A stretch of 64,000 bases of DNA from Stomoxys calcitrans (GCF_963082655.1 NC_081553.1:209797696-209861695), one strand, 5' to 3'; counted from the first letter of the stretch, positions 24,232 through 36,160 are shown. Numbers and translations are program-made. The notes: generated by a model from the sequence alone, not told the origin.

Positions 24232-24241
24232 AAGTTAGTTG

Positions 24242-24548
24242 GGAGGCCACCGTAGCGCATAGGCTAGCATGTCCACCTATGACGTTGAACGCTAGGGTTC
24301 GAATCCTGGCGAGAACATCAGAAAACAATTTCAGCGGTGGTTATCCCTTCCTAATGCTGGCGACATTTGTGAAGTACTATGCCATGTTAATACTTCTCCC
24401 CAAAGAGGTGTCGCACTGCCGTTCGAACCCGGCTATAAAAAGGAGGCCCCTTATCATTAAGCTAAAATTTGAATCGGACAGCACACGGTGATATGTGAGA
24501 AGTTTGCCCCAGTCCCTAAGTGGAATGTTCACGGGCAAACTTGCATTG
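24242..24548 (+). mobile_element. tRNA-derived SINE with Pol III boxes and target-site duplication
   Basis: The head has an A-box match (TAGCGCATAGG, 24253-24263) and a perfect B box (GGTTCGAATCC, 24296-24306), the internal promoter of tRNA-derived SINEs. Flanks carry the 10-bp direct repeat aagttagttg at 24232-24241 and 24549-24558. The body matches the other copies and ends near gggcaaacttgcattg. Confidence 0.9.
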
Positions 24549-24589
24549 AAGTTAGTTGAAATTTCTGGCAAATCTCCCAAAAATGTAGG

Positions 24590-24700
24590 TTTCCAGGGGC
24601 CGTAGAAGACAACGTCGGGAGATCGGTTTATATGGGAGCTGTATCAGGCTATATACTGATATGGACCATACATGCAACAGATGATGATAGTCAAAACAGT
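24590..24700 (-). mobile_element. HINE core fragment
   Basis: Contains gagatcggtttatatgggag and gctgtatcaggctatatact, one core unit in reverse. It runs straight into the (TTTTA)n tract. Confidence 0.7.
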
Positions 24701-24708
24701 CATAACAT

Positions 24709-25578
24709 ATTTTATTTTATTTTATTTTATTTTATTTTATTTTATTTTATTTTATTTTATTTTATTTTATTTAATATTATTTTATATTATTTTATTTTAT
24801 TTTATTTTATTTTATTTTATTTTATTTTATTTTATTTCATTTCATTTTATTTTATTTAATTTAATTTTATTTTATTTTATTTTATTTTATTTTATTTTAT
24901 TTTATTTTATTTTATTTTATTTTATTTTATTTTATTTTATTTTATTTTATTTTATTTTATTTTATTTTATTTTATTTTATTTTATTTTATTTTATTTTAT
25001 TTTATTTTATTTTATTTTATTTTATTTTATTTTATTTTATTTTATTTTATTTTATTTTATTTTATTTTATTTTATTTTATTTTATTTTATTTTATTTTAT
25101 TTTATTTTATTTTATTTTATTTAATTTTATTTTATATTATTTTGTTTTATTTTATTTTATTTCATTTCATTTGTTTTATTTTACTTTATTTTATTTCTTT
25201 TTATTTTATTTTATTTTATTTTATTTTATTTTATTTTATTTTATTTTATTTTATTTTATTTTATTTTATTTTATTTTATTTTATTTTATTTTATTTTATT
25301 TTATTTTATTTTATTTTATTTTATTTTATTCTATTTTATTTTATTTTATTTTATTTTATTTTATTTTATTTTATTTTATTTTATTTTATTTTATTTTATT
25401 TTATTTTATTTTATTTTATTTTATTTTACTTTATTTTATTTAATTTTATTTTATATTATTTTGTTTTATTTTATTTTATTTTATTTTATTTTATTTTATT
25501 TTATTTTATTTTATTTTATTTTATTTTATTTTATTTTATTTTATTTTATTTTATTTTATTTTATTTTATTTTATTTTA
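24709..25578 (+). repeat. (TTTTA)n microsatellite, about 870 bp
   Basis: Nearly pure TTTTA with a few variants. The variant group ttaattttattttatattat occurs at 25121 and again at 25440, 319 bp apart, which suggests an internal segmental duplication. Frames reading (FILFY)n are artefacts. Confidence 0.95.
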
Positions 25579-27765
25579 ATTAATTATATTTATTTTTCAA
25601 TATTTTTCTTTTTCTATCCTTATTCTTTTCGGCCTCTTCTCCTAATTGCCTTTCTAATCCTGCCAGCTTATCTCCTATAGTAGTTCCATTTTCTCCTTTT
25701 GTGTTCGTTGCTATTGTTATGTGAGGCTTTGTGTGATTATGCAAAATTCTGTTTCTTTCACACTCTCTACGCACCTCAGCAAACAAATATGGCAAATTTG
25801 TTTTGTTAACATCACACAGCACACAAATAGCCACACAAACATACATAAGCATTCACATAGTGGTCAGCACTGAACTGGGTCGTAATCCACCTCCGACTCT
25901 CAAATTCGCAACACTTTTGCGGTTGGCGCCGACGTTGAGGTAGACGCCTTCTGGCATGTTTTCTTTACTTTTTACCGCACTGCACTGACCCACTCAACCA
26001 GTTTGAAGTCATTGTTGAAAAGTGTGTGTGTGTGATTATGTGTGCTTCAGTTACGTATGAGAGTGGCTGCCAAATGTGTTTTGTTGGTTACTCGTATTTG
26101 TCTACTAACTCTTTTTTCTCGTCTATTGTTAGCTGGTCTTGTTTACCTATTACATCTGTTACCCAATCAAATGTATGGCTGCCGGAGGTGTGCAAAGAGT
26201 TTATATGATGGCTCTCTCTCTCTTGTCTCAGCACTATAATTTGGGGCCAGCAATTGAGTTGAATGATCGTTGGCCGATGTCGTGCTTTTTTCGTTCAGCT
26301 CAATTCGACTTTTTTACAGGTAGTTTGAACTGTTTTGACTTGGCATGGCTGTGTTTAGCTTGGCAATGCACTTTCACTTTCAATGCTTCGTGCCTTGCTT
26401 GCTCAAAAAGCTAAAAGAAAACAGAGTCAGTGTTATTGTGCCAAGCTTTGATAGGAGTGTTGCCAACGGCAGATATTTAATTGCTCGAAAATTTTTTGAA
26501 ATAAAATTTTCTTGGGTGCTTTGAAGAGGCACAAATTTATTTATTGGTTAATTTTTTTCTCACTATCCCTTAATTTCATAAATTTGAGAGAATTTTTGAT
26601 TTATTTTATTTTATTTGTGTTTTTTTTATTTTAACTATTTTTTTTTATTTTTTTTGTATTTTTGTAATTATTTTTAGTTATTTTACAACCAGATTGGTAA
26701 CACTGCCCGTCTCTCTCGAGAAGGCTATTGTCTTTGCCATCGTTTGTAGTTGTTGCGGTTGCTTTTTATACAGCGACTGCATTTGAAACACGCTAGACAA
26801 AGAGACCAGAAATCAAATGAAAATGCCACACTTCACACATACTTCAAAAGAAAATCATCCGCCTCGTTATGAGTTGAAGCACTCTAGACAATGCTGCAAA
26901 ACCTGTTTCTTTTTTTTAGCCCAATGCACTTTTGCAAATGCCATCCAACTATCTAAGCTAGGCAGAGCCGACACAGAGAACTTTATAGGCGACGGAAAGA
27001 ATAATTATTGCATTTCACAACCGCAAAATGTGACAAAGTTATGGTGCAGAGGCTTAGGAAACTTGTCCACAAAGTGGTTGAGGTGAATCAGAAGGGGGTG
27101 GTTGATGGTCCCATTTAGCCTGCCCATTATTGTTGGTTGGCCACATTTGATGTGCTTGAGAATCATGGTCGTATTAACTTATTGATTTATGTGAGGGATT
27201 TAAGGAGTTTTATGGCACAAAGTTGAATGGCATAATAGGGTGGATCGTTAAGGAATTAAAATAAAAATAATCAAATGAAAAAATGGTGTTTGAAAAGACA
27301 TACGGGAAGATTTATAAAAATTCTAAAAAATTCCTGAGAATATTTAAAGGGAAAAAATCAATTTTTATAAATGCCAATGGTGATCACGCGCTAACAGCCG
27401 TTGTATTTAATATTTTTAAGTGTTTTTTCTGTTTAAAAATTAAAGAAAATACTTCTTTTCCTCCTTGCCTTACTGGCCTGTGTTGACTTCCCTTCTCTTA
27501 TATATCCCCATCATTTGCTATAATAAAAATTAATTCTTATTATTTGCCACCACCTCATAGTCATGATTGTGACATCTTTCATGGCAAGTTTTTTGTGGTT
27601 AGAAACCACAAGTACGTAGTTCATTGGAAATTCAAGCAGTGCAAATTAATGAATGCACTTCAGTTCATATACTTTGTGATGGAACAAGCTATCCGCAAGA
27701 CGTCAAAGGTGTAATTGAGTTCCTTAGGACAATAAATGGAAAATTAAAAAAAGGTTGTACTCAAT
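25579..27765. other. Non-coding DNA
   Basis: Mixed composition. 25860-25980 is more GC-rich than its surroundings. 26580-26690 has T-rich (TTTTATT) text. The frames at 25580-25852 (minus) and 26139-26414 have no known domain. No repeat family recognised. Confidence 0.45.
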
Positions 27766-29115
27766 TTATGTAGAAACCAGTAAGGAAAGGCAAAAGTCGG
27801 TCGGTGCCGACTTTATAATACTCACACCTACACCTTAGGTACAAATTGGGAGCTATAATTTGACAAACATATATATGGGAGCTACATCTAAATCTGAACC
27901 GATTTTGATCAAACTTCTTAGATATTGTGCTAGGCATCGAGGAAAGAGTTGTGCACAATTTTTGCAATATTGGCCAATAAAGCGCTTGCAGTGACCCTAG
28001 AAGTGAAAATCGGGCGAAATACATACAGGGTGATGAATATTGCTACAATGATGAATATTGCTACATTTTTTTTTCGGTGTATGGAATACATTTTTCTTTT
28101 ATTCATGTTAAATTAAATTATTAAATTAATTATTAAATTATTATTAATTAAATTAATTAATTAATTAATTAAATTAATTATTAAATTATTATTATTAAAT
28201 AGAAAAAAAGTTATTAAATTTTTTTTTGGTAGTGGCTTTCATCAGCCACCCTGTATATGGCAGCTATATCTAAATCTGAACCGATTTCGAGCAAACTTCT
28301 TAGAAATTGTGGTAGTCGTCAAGGAGAGCGCTGTACAAAATTTTGGGAAGATTGGTCAATAAATGCGCTTGCAGTCACCATAGAAATTAAAATCGGGCGA
28401 TATATATGTTGCAGCTATATCTAAATCTGAGCCGATTTCAATGAAATTCACCAGAAATGTCATAAGTCATAAGGAAATCTTTCCTACCGAATTTTAAGAG
28501 AATCGGTTAACAAATAAGAACATTATTGTAATATTTCTCAAAATCGGTCGAACATATATATGAGAGCTATATCTAAATTTGAACCGATTTCGAGCAAACT
28601 TTATAGATGTTATAAAAGTCGTCAAGGAAAGCGTTGAACAAAGTTTTTGAAAGATTGGTCAATAAATGAGCTTGTAGTGGCTCTAGGAGTGAAAATCGGG
28701 CGATATATATATAAGAACTACATCTAAATCTGATCCGATTTCTTTAAAATTAACCAGTAATGTTAATAGTCATAATAAAATCCTTCCTTCGAAATTTCGA
28801 GAGAATCGGTTGGCAAATGACCATTTTATAGCAATATTTCTCAAAATCGGTCGAACATATATATGGCAGCTGTATCGAAATCTGAACCGATTTTTTCCAA
28901 TTTCAATGGGCTTCGTCTCTAGGCCAAAAAACATGCCTGTACCAAATTTGAAGATGAATTTGAATTGCGACCTGTAGTTTGTACACAAATTAACAAGGAC
29001 GGACAGACTTTAAATGCCAATTATCTCAAATTCTGGCGACTTTTTGCATAGTTTTCTTTTTGATTTTGATCTTACGCATCAAGAGCTTCCTTCTCTATAA
29101 GTGGGTACCCGGTAC
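27766..29115 (-). mobile_element. HINE-like element, subfamily B
   Basis: The terminus ccagtaaggaaaggcaaaag with the dyad gtcggtcggtgccgac is at the left, followed by core units with gagctatatctaaatttgaa. Unit marks at 28411, 28564, 28715 and 28865 give 150-153 bp. At the right a remnant GTCY block (ggacggacagac, 28992-29005) is followed by a diverged left-end block up to gtgggtacccggtacccctc. A MITE has inserted at 28026-28253. Confidence 0.75.
28026..28253. mobile_element. AT-rich TA-flanked MITE inside the HINE
   Basis: It is absent from the neighbouring core units and is flanked by TA on both sides (28024-28025, 28254-28255). The ends cagggtgatgaa and ttcatcagccaccctg form an imperfect inverted repeat. 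The interior is mostly (TTAAT)-type text. TA duplication and CAGGGTGGCTGAT-type ends point to a Tc1/mariner-mobilised element. Confidence 0.8.
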
Positions 29116-29394
29116 CCCTCTTAGTTTTTCTACTTTTCGCTTTGGACTTTTTGGTGTTGTAGATTTGTTCCTTTTGCATTTATTACTTTCTTAGATAATT
29201 TTTTACAAAATTCGCAATGTTTGTGGTCCTTTTAGTGCTCTTGTTGTCGATTCTTATGAATTTTTTAATTATTTTTCTTGATTTTATTTTTAGATCTTTT
29301 CTGTTAAATTATTAGCAAAGCTCTGCTAAGCTCATAACAGTGTGCTGTTAATTGATTGGGTTTGTGTCTCTGCTAGTTAAAGTTAACTTTATCT

Positions 29395-29846
29395 TCACGG
29401 CTATCTGAAAATTTGCACGTTTTGTTTTGTTACGATTCCCAACATCCACAGTATGTAGAGTCCAATTTGGTCTAAGACCACATAAGCCGATCTCGGGGTT
29501 GGCTTTCTATGGGCTCTAGAAACTTCCTTTTTTCCTGGTTTGGCAGAAATATTGCACGTTAAGTAGAACTATACCCTTCAACTATGTTCGTATGATGGCT
29601 AAAAATGTTAATTATAAACTGATATACATAGCTCCCATATAAAACCATCTCGCGATATTAGTTCTTGGGTCGCTGGACTTCGCAATTGTTATCCAATTCA
29701 ATTGAAATGTGCGTAGCGTTTTGTTATGATTTCCAACAACCATGCCAAGTACGGTTCAAATCGGTGTATAAGCTGATATAGGTCCCGTAAAAACCGTTCT
29801 GTCGATTTGAGAGCCGAACTCAACAAGCTTTTTCTTGTTTCCCTTC
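29395..29846 (+). mobile_element. HINE right-end fragment
   Basis: Core units with agctcccatataaaaccatc and a worn right end (gagagccgaactcaacaagc then tttttcttgttt). No left block or GTCY block. Confidence 0.7.
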
Positions 29847-29885
29847 GTTTTGTTTTGTGCGGTAATGTTAATCCTTAACCGAAGC

Positions 29886-30738
29886 CTAAATCTAAACATA
29901 AACATAAACCTAAGCCTAAGCCTAAGTCAAAGTCAAAGTCAAAGTCAAAGTCAACGTCTAAGCCTAAGCCTAAGCCTAAGCCTAAGCCTAAGCCTAAGCC
30001 TAAGCCTAAGCCTAAGCCTAAGCCTAAGCCTAAGCCTAAGCCTAAGCCTAAGCCTAAGCCTAAGCCTAAGCCTAAGCCTAAGCCTAAGCCTAAGCCTAAG
30101 CCTAAGCCTAAGCCTAAGCCTAAGCCTAAGCCTAAGCCTAAGCCTAAGCCTAAGCCTAAGCCTAAGCCTAAGCCTAAGCCTAAGCCTAAGCCTAAGCCTA
30201 AGCCTAAGCCTAAGCCTAAGCCTAAGCCTAAGCCTAAGCCTAAGCCTAAGCCTAAGCCTAAGCCTAAGCCTAAGCCTAAGCCTAAGCCTAAGCCTAAGCC
30301 TAAGCCTAAGCCTAAGCCTAAGCCTAAGCCTAAGCCTAAGCCTAAGCCTAAGCCTAAGCCTAAGCCTAAGCCTAAGCCTAAGCCTAAGCCTAAGCCTAAG
30401 CCTAAGCCTAAGCCTAAGCCTAAGCCTAAGCCTAAGCCTAAGCCTAAGCCTAAGCCTAAGCCTAAGCCTAAGCCTAAGCCTAAGCCTAAGCCTAAGCCTA
30501 AGCCTAAGCCTAAGCCTAAGCCTAAGCCTAAGCCTAAGCCTAAGCCTAAGCCTAAGCCTAAGCCTAGGCCTAAGCCTAAGCCTAAGCCTAAGCCTAAGCC
30601 TAAGCCTAAGCCTAAGTCTAAGTCTAAGTCTAAGCCTAAGCCTAAGCCTAAGCCTAAGCCTAAGCCTAAGCCTAAGCCTAAGCCTAAGCCTAAGCCTAAG
30701 CCTAAGCCTAAGCCTAAGCCTAAGCCTAAGCCTAAGCC
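29886..30738 (-). repeat. (TTAGGC)n array (reads CCTAAG on the + strand)
   Basis: About 129 near-perfect hexamers from 29963 to 30738, with rare variants (CCTAGG near 30565, three GTCTAA-type units at 30616-30633). To its left (29886-29962) the hexamer phase continues in diverged units (TTTGAC, TTATGT, TTAGAT on the minus strand). The unit is identical to the nematode telomere repeat TTAGGC. HINE sequence lies on both sides, so it is integrated in fly DNA. Frames reading (LS)n or (RL)n are artefacts. Confidence 0.95.
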
Positions 30739-31372
30739 ATATAATCCGATCTTGAATCTTGACTTCTTGAGCCACTAGAGGGTGCAGTTCTTATCCGATT
30801 TGGCTGAAATTTTGCATGACTTGTTTTGCTACGGCTTCCAACAACTGTGCTAAGTATGGTTGAAATTGATCCATAACCTGAGAGAGTTGCCCTATAAACT
30901 GATCTGGGGACTTGACTTCTTCAGCCTCTAGAGGGCGCAATTAAGTTCCGATTTGGCTGAAATTTTGCACGTGGCGATTTGTTATGACTTTCAAAAACAG
31001 TGCTAGGTCAAATAGCTGATATGGTCTATAAGCTGATATATCCGATATAAATCGATCTCTCGATTTGACTTTTTGATTCTCTAAAAGGCGCAATTCTTAT
31101 CCGATTTGGCTGTAACTTTGCGTAATGACTTAATAGCCTAGTATCGCATGAATCGATCTAATACCTGATATAGCTCCCATATAAACCGATCTACCGAATG
31201 CCCTTCTTGAGCCCCTAGAGGACGCATTTCTTATCTGATGATCTTTTATCATCTTCAACCTACGCTCCAAAAATGGTCTGAATTGGTCCATAATCTGCTA
31301 TAGTTTCCATATAAACCGATTTCCCGATTATACTTTCTGAGCTGTGGTCTCCATCATCCATATCATGTATTG
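30739..31372 (+). mobile_element. HINE core fragment, left-truncated by the array
   Basis: Starts in mid-unit (ccatataatccgatcttgaa) right after the hexamer array and holds about four diverged core units. The last is ctgctatagtttccatataa; it stops where a LINE begins. Confidence 0.75.
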
Positions 31373-32150
31373 CCCAGAGTGGCCCACAACCCGATTTCAT
31401 TGAAATGGGAATGTGGCATATTTCCGTGGTGTTTGTTGTTGTTGTAGCAGTTTGTTGCTTGATTCTGTTGAGTGTCAAGACCCAGGAACTCTGCGACTAA
31501 GATAGGGTCCGTCCACAGGGATCTGGGTCTGAGTCGAGTGGGTCTGGCTGGGCAATTAAACAGGTGACGTGTATTGTGCAATCCCTGGTTACAATCGGTA
31601 CACACATCTTGCACGTCGGCATCAATCCTTGCTCTGTAGTAGTTGAGGCGGTTGCATCTGCCGAAACGTTATTGAGCCAGAACTACTCTGGTTTGCCGGA
31701 GGAGGTCGATTTCTTCGGGTGCAATGGGTGCCGGTCGTTCTCCAAGGACTACATTCACCCGGTAGCCATTTATCGCATCTGCTACCGTGTCTGCATGAAT
31801 GTTGTCTAGACCTGCTTGAAATGCCGCTTGATCTAGAGGTTCTCTCTTGTAGCGCTGAACCTCACGTTGTAGATCATGTAGATCTATCTTAAGGCCTCTG
31901 GGCGGTGGATATCTGGCTGGAGGTACGTGTTGGCGATGTGTCGAATGCCTTCGATAGGTCCAGTGCCATTGCAAGGCCTGGACTGATTGAAGCCACGATG
32001 AATGTGTGGGATGATGGCATGCTATGCCGTCTTCGAAATCCATGTTGATGCTCGCCGACTGGAAATTCTCCTACAAGGCTTGGGAGGAGTAATGCCTCAA
32101 GCGTTTTTGCTACCGGTGAGAGAAGGTAGATAACTTTGTTTGTTTGTAAA
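31373..32150 (-). pseudogene. Non-LTR retrotransposon with internal deletion (RT start joined to C-terminal tail)
   Basis: On the minus strand, the right part gives LLSPVAKTLEALLLP, LVGEFPVGEHQHGFR and MALDLSKAFDT, the opening blocks of a LINE RT domain. Across frames it passes directly into YKREPLDQAAFQAGLDNI, RVNVVLGERPAP and DVCTDCNQGLHNTRHLFNC, then TRLRPRSLW and LVAEFLGLDTQQ. The last part is a CX2C..H..C zinc-binding C-terminal segment. The catalytic YADD block is missing, so about a third to half of the RT is deleted. The same tail is found at 63.2-63.6 kb. Confidence 0.85.
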
Positions 32151-34182
32151 GTAATCAAAAAAAAAAACACTAATTCCACATCTTAATTTGAGGTCAAGCT
32201 ATACATCTTAAATTAACATCATGCACTTATGCTTGATAACTTTTTATAATTTGTAGTTTTTAATGCCAACTGGAGGATCCTCTTCTAGTTTCAAACATTT
32301 GAAAATTCTTTTCTAACTTGGTCTCCTTGAGCATACTTTTCATACTGGTAATTACCCCCTTTCCCTGCTTTATATCCACAAGGACAAGCATCTCTTTTTC
32401 TGGCATGTCCAAGGACAACAATTAACTCTTAATGTTATACAAAGTACACCCCTGTCGTTGGTCGCCCACAATATACATCGGTCGTCATTTGCGCCACCAC
32501 AATTGTGAATCCTTGCATGAAAGGATACACGAACCCAAGCAAGAGGCAGCAAACAGCTCAAAAAAAAAAGAGACCGACACTCATAGAAGCTTCCATGTTT
32601 ATCTGGATGTAATCTCCATGGACATGGAAGTACACTCACATTTGAATGTTGGAGATGCTGTTGGGATGGTGTTGCTGTTGTTGCTGTTGTGCATGTGCGA
32701 GTTTATGTGCCCTGCGAGCTTTTGTCGGAACACATCATTATCAAGCTCACCATCGGCGGCTGCTGATGTTCCAACTGTTGGCGTTCAGTTCAGGCCATCA
32801 GTTAACTTCTTTGTAACAGCAACAACGACAACAAACAACAAAAAGGGCAGCGCTCTAGAGCACTGAAGTGTCGGCTGATGATGATGATGACATGGTCTTG
32901 GGTTGCTGGTTGCTGGCCATGGTGCAGTTTCCCTTTTGTAAGCCAAGTGTGCCATTAGTTGCACATTTCCACATGCATTTTACTGCATTGCCTCAAGTTG
33001 TTACATAGAGTGGGTGGGTGTGTGGATAGATGGATGGATGGATGGATGAATGGTGATAAGCAGGAAATGGGCAAAGGAATACACTGTGAAATAAATGCTG
33101 GGGCAACATTTTGTAAGACAAAGAAATAAATAATTAAATAATTATTTTTCTTTATTGAAAAAACGGGTAAAATATTGCAGCACTCTTTGGAATCCCACTG
33201 AGAAGGATGAAATACATTTTTATTATGGGTTCAAGAAACCGCAATCTAGACTCTACCTCTTTGACTAAGACAGAAGGCCAGAGAGATACAAAAATTTCAA
33301 AAGATTTTTGTTTTGAAAGAAAAAGTTGAACCTAAGATGTCTTAGCATAGCAACTTTTTTTTTGCATAAACAACGGATCTCAACACCACAAGTACCTCCA
33401 TATTTTTCTCTGCGTGAGATTTGTTGCTGACAGCTGATGCAACAGCAACAGTTTCAGCCCACAACAAAAACAATTTGTATGCCCTAACAACCGAGACTAT
33501 GATGAACTTTGGAAAATTATTATTTCGCTTGTTTGCTTCTTTTCTTACTTAGACTTTGGTTTTGTTTTCTGTTTTTCTGCGCGTATGTTAAGCTCCCCTC
33601 AGAGTGAGGTTGCAGGATCAGCCGAGCCACAACTGCAGCAGAACAACTTAAATTGCAATACGTAGCAATTGTTTTTATTGCATTTTTGTTTTGTAATCCT
33701 TTGACTCTTGCTCTGTGGTTGTTGCTGTTGTTCCCAAATCGCTCTGCTGTTCCTGCAGTAGTTAAGAAATGTTGTGATTATTTGATGAGTGTCTTGGCTA
33801 GGGATATGGGGATGAGTATAAACCTGCTCCAATTCTTGTGAACAGTGGATGGAGTACCTACTGGAGAGAGAGACGAGTTTTAATATTGTAAAAGGATTTG
33901 TCTTTACATTTAAAGGCAACAAGTTCATCTCTTTACTTTGGGTCAAGTGTGTTACTTGACAATGCAGTTTGAAAGAAAGTCTTTGGGGATGGCCATTCGA
34001 TTTGGGGATGTCCATTTCAATTAAGGGATGGACGTTTGAAGCAGTTGCCCTTTAGCATTTTTCTAAAATTGGAAACGAACAACACTCATTGATCTGAGAA
34101 AAGTCTCCCTACTCCTTTAATAGGATTTTTGTAAGCAAATTTGAAATTTTCCTTTAATTTGGGAATGTAAGGCATGACACGA
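32151..34182. other. Non-coding DNA
   Basis: Unique-looking with a GATG run at about 33028-33050. The 144-codon frame at 32432-32866 has poly-Leu and poly-Thr parts from simple repeats and no domain. Confidence 0.45.
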
Positions 34183-34550
34183 AGGACACGTGGTGCAGAG
34201 GTTAGCATGTCCGACTACGACGCCAAAATCCCGGCGTTATCCCCTTATTAATGCCAGTTATCCCCTTACTTATGCCGGCTACATGTGTGCGGCCACCCTA
34301 GAGCAGAGGTTAGCATGTCCACCTATGACGCTGAAGGCCTGAGTTCGAATCCTGGCCAGACCACCAGAAAAAAATTTCAGTTTTCCCCTCCTAATGCTGG
34401 CAACATTTGTGAGGTACTATGCGATGTAAAACTTGTCTCCAAAGAGGTGTCGCAATACGGCACGCTGTTCGGACTCGGCCAAAAAAAGGAGGCCCCCTAT
34501 CATTGAGCTTAAAACTTAAATCGGAGTGCACTCATTGATATGTGAGAAGG
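34183..34550 (+). mobile_element. tRNA-derived SINE with a doubled head
   Basis: A first head (34191-34230: gtgcagaggttagcatgtcc) is cut short. A second complete head begins near 34283 with gagcagaggttagcatgtcc and a B-box-like gagttcgaatcc, then the full body to about 34550. A short repeat of ttatccccttacttatgccg type links them. Either one SINE inserted in another or a 5' duplication. Confidence 0.85.
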
Positions 34551-34702
34551 GGGGCTAGGGGGCTAGCTAGAGCTACATTCAAAATCATATTTCAAAGCGA
34601 CCACTTGGGATACTACATACTTAGAGATCCGCAGGTCCTTCTGTGTCCATCCCAATCTGGGTGTAAAAATGATCGGCCTTCATATATTATTTCATATTAT
34701 TC

Positions 34703-34806
34703 ATAACTGACAGAAGAAAGAATGCAATTAAAGAGTCACAAGCTGTGAAAAAATTGGTCAACGCCAACTATATGAAAAATCCGCAATTACTTTTTGGGCA
34801 ACCTAA
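34703..34806 (-). mobile_element. Mariner-type MITE, copy 2 (truncated)
   Basis: Only the half next to the right terminus remains: ataactgacagaagaaagaa to tttttgggcaacctaa. Confidence 0.85.
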
Positions 34807-34814
34807 TATTATTC

Positions 34815-35990
34815 TTAATTCCTTTTTTTGGGTAGGATGGGGGGAGGGGATTGTCCTCTGACACATCCTTTCACTTGAGTACAATATATTCTCGGTCTTC
34901 CTACATGACAGTTTGGCGTTGCATATATTGTGAGGAGAGGGTCCGCCCCCCACGCTAAGAACCAAACGAATCTTTTATTGTCGCTATCTACTGTCCAGCG
35001 GAATAGTAGGACGTGACCCAGATACTTTAATCCTTATACCAACATTGGATTCAAAATTTACTGTAAATTTACTATTATCCTATTGAAGGGTATTGAGTGG
35101 GTGGGCAGGGTCCCAGACTCTGTCCTAATTGTACATACCAGATTCGTAGTCAAGTCTCAAAGACCTTTCATTCGATACCCATTTTGTGACGTTGGACATT
35201 TATCCCGCTTTGGGGGTTTTTTGGATTGGGGAGCCCCCCCAGACACCTTGGACCAAATTCTTATAACAGATGTGTACTCAGCTTGCAGATAACTTTCGTT
35301 TGATATCCATATTGTCCCAATCGGTAAACATGTCCTCTTGAGGGGTTTTGGGGGGTGGAGAGGCGCCTTAGACACCAAGGAATAAATTTTTATATCAACA
35401 TTGGACTCTACCTTTAAATAGCTTTCATTTGATATCCATATTATCCCAATCGGTAAATTTGTCCTGCTATGGGGTCTTGGGTGGTGGTGGAGGGCCTTCA
35501 GTCACCAAAAAATAAGTTTTTGTCTCAGATTTGTTTTCTGCTTTTAACTACCTTTTATTTGATACCCATATTACTCATAGTGGTTAAAGTGTCCTGTTGG
35601 GTGGTGTTTTTGGGGGTGGGGGCCCCCCGACACTTTGGGTAACATTTTAATGCCAAGTTCGTACTCTACTCTTAAATACCTTTCAATTGATACCCATATT
35701 GCCCAAAGCAATGAAAATGTTCTCTTCGGGTTTTTTTGGGGGTGGGGGACCCCCCCCCCCCCGAAACTTAAATTTGTATACCAAATTCGTACTCTACTCT
35801 TAAAAACCTTTCATTTGATATCCATATTGTCCCAATCAGTGCACATGTCCGTTTGGGTGGGTTTTGGGATGGGGCGTCCCCCCCGATTATTTGATGTTTT
35901 TGGGGTAGCATAAGGTGTAGGTGTTTAATTTCGCTTAAATCGGTGCACGCATCTCCGAGATCTGGCGTTTTTGAAAATTGGGGTATGGGG
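34815..35990 (+). repeat. Family P element
   Basis: Five to six units with ctttcatttgatatccatat, GGGG-rich parts and runs of C. Its left part (34815-35060: ggtaggatggggggagggga, then tcctctgacacatcctttca, then tggcgttgcatatattgtga) is the mirror of the left part of the copy at 40.4-41.5 kb, so it belongs to the family. The right side ends just after gatctggcgtttttgaaaat, where a HINE fragment begins. Confidence 0.7.
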
Positions 35991-36160
35991 GATCCCGATT
36001 TGGCTAAAATTTTGCAAGCGGTGTTTTGTTACGACTTGGCACAGTTGTGGCCAAATATGGTCAGTCTATAACCTGATATAGCTCCCATGTAAACCGGTCT
36101 CTCGATCATCCTTTGCTCGGTTTCTAGAAGCTTTAATTTTTGCTGGTTTGACAGAAGTTT
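35991..36160 (+). mobile_element. HINE core fragment after family P
   Basis: Contains gatttggctaaaattttgca and cctgatatagctcccatgta, about one core unit, in the same orientation as the family P copy before it. Confidence 0.7.

Noticed and set aside
24253..24306. tRNA gene
   Set aside because: A and B boxes are present, but no cloverleaf with acceptor stem can be made; the same head recurs in the SINE copies.
24632..25579. Long frames rich in Phe, Ile, Leu and Tyr
   Set aside because: Translation of (TTTTA)n; not a membrane protein.
25580..25852. 90-codon minus-strand frame with a Lys/Glu-rich end
   Set aside because: Possible but unsupported: it ends at the edge of the (TTTTA)n tract and has no recognised motif. 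A GC-richer stretch upstream (25860-25980) keeps a small chance of a real 5' exon.
29963..30738. Nematode contamination as source of the TTAGGC array
   Set aside because: Fly HINE sequence flanks both sides; a mis-join remains possible and is listed as a test.
29835..30775. Long open frames on both strands reading (LS)n and (RL)n
   Set aside because: They only reflect the stop-free hexamer array.
32432..32866. 144-codon frame
   Set aside because: Poly-Leu and poly-Thr stretches come from simple repeats; no recognised domain.
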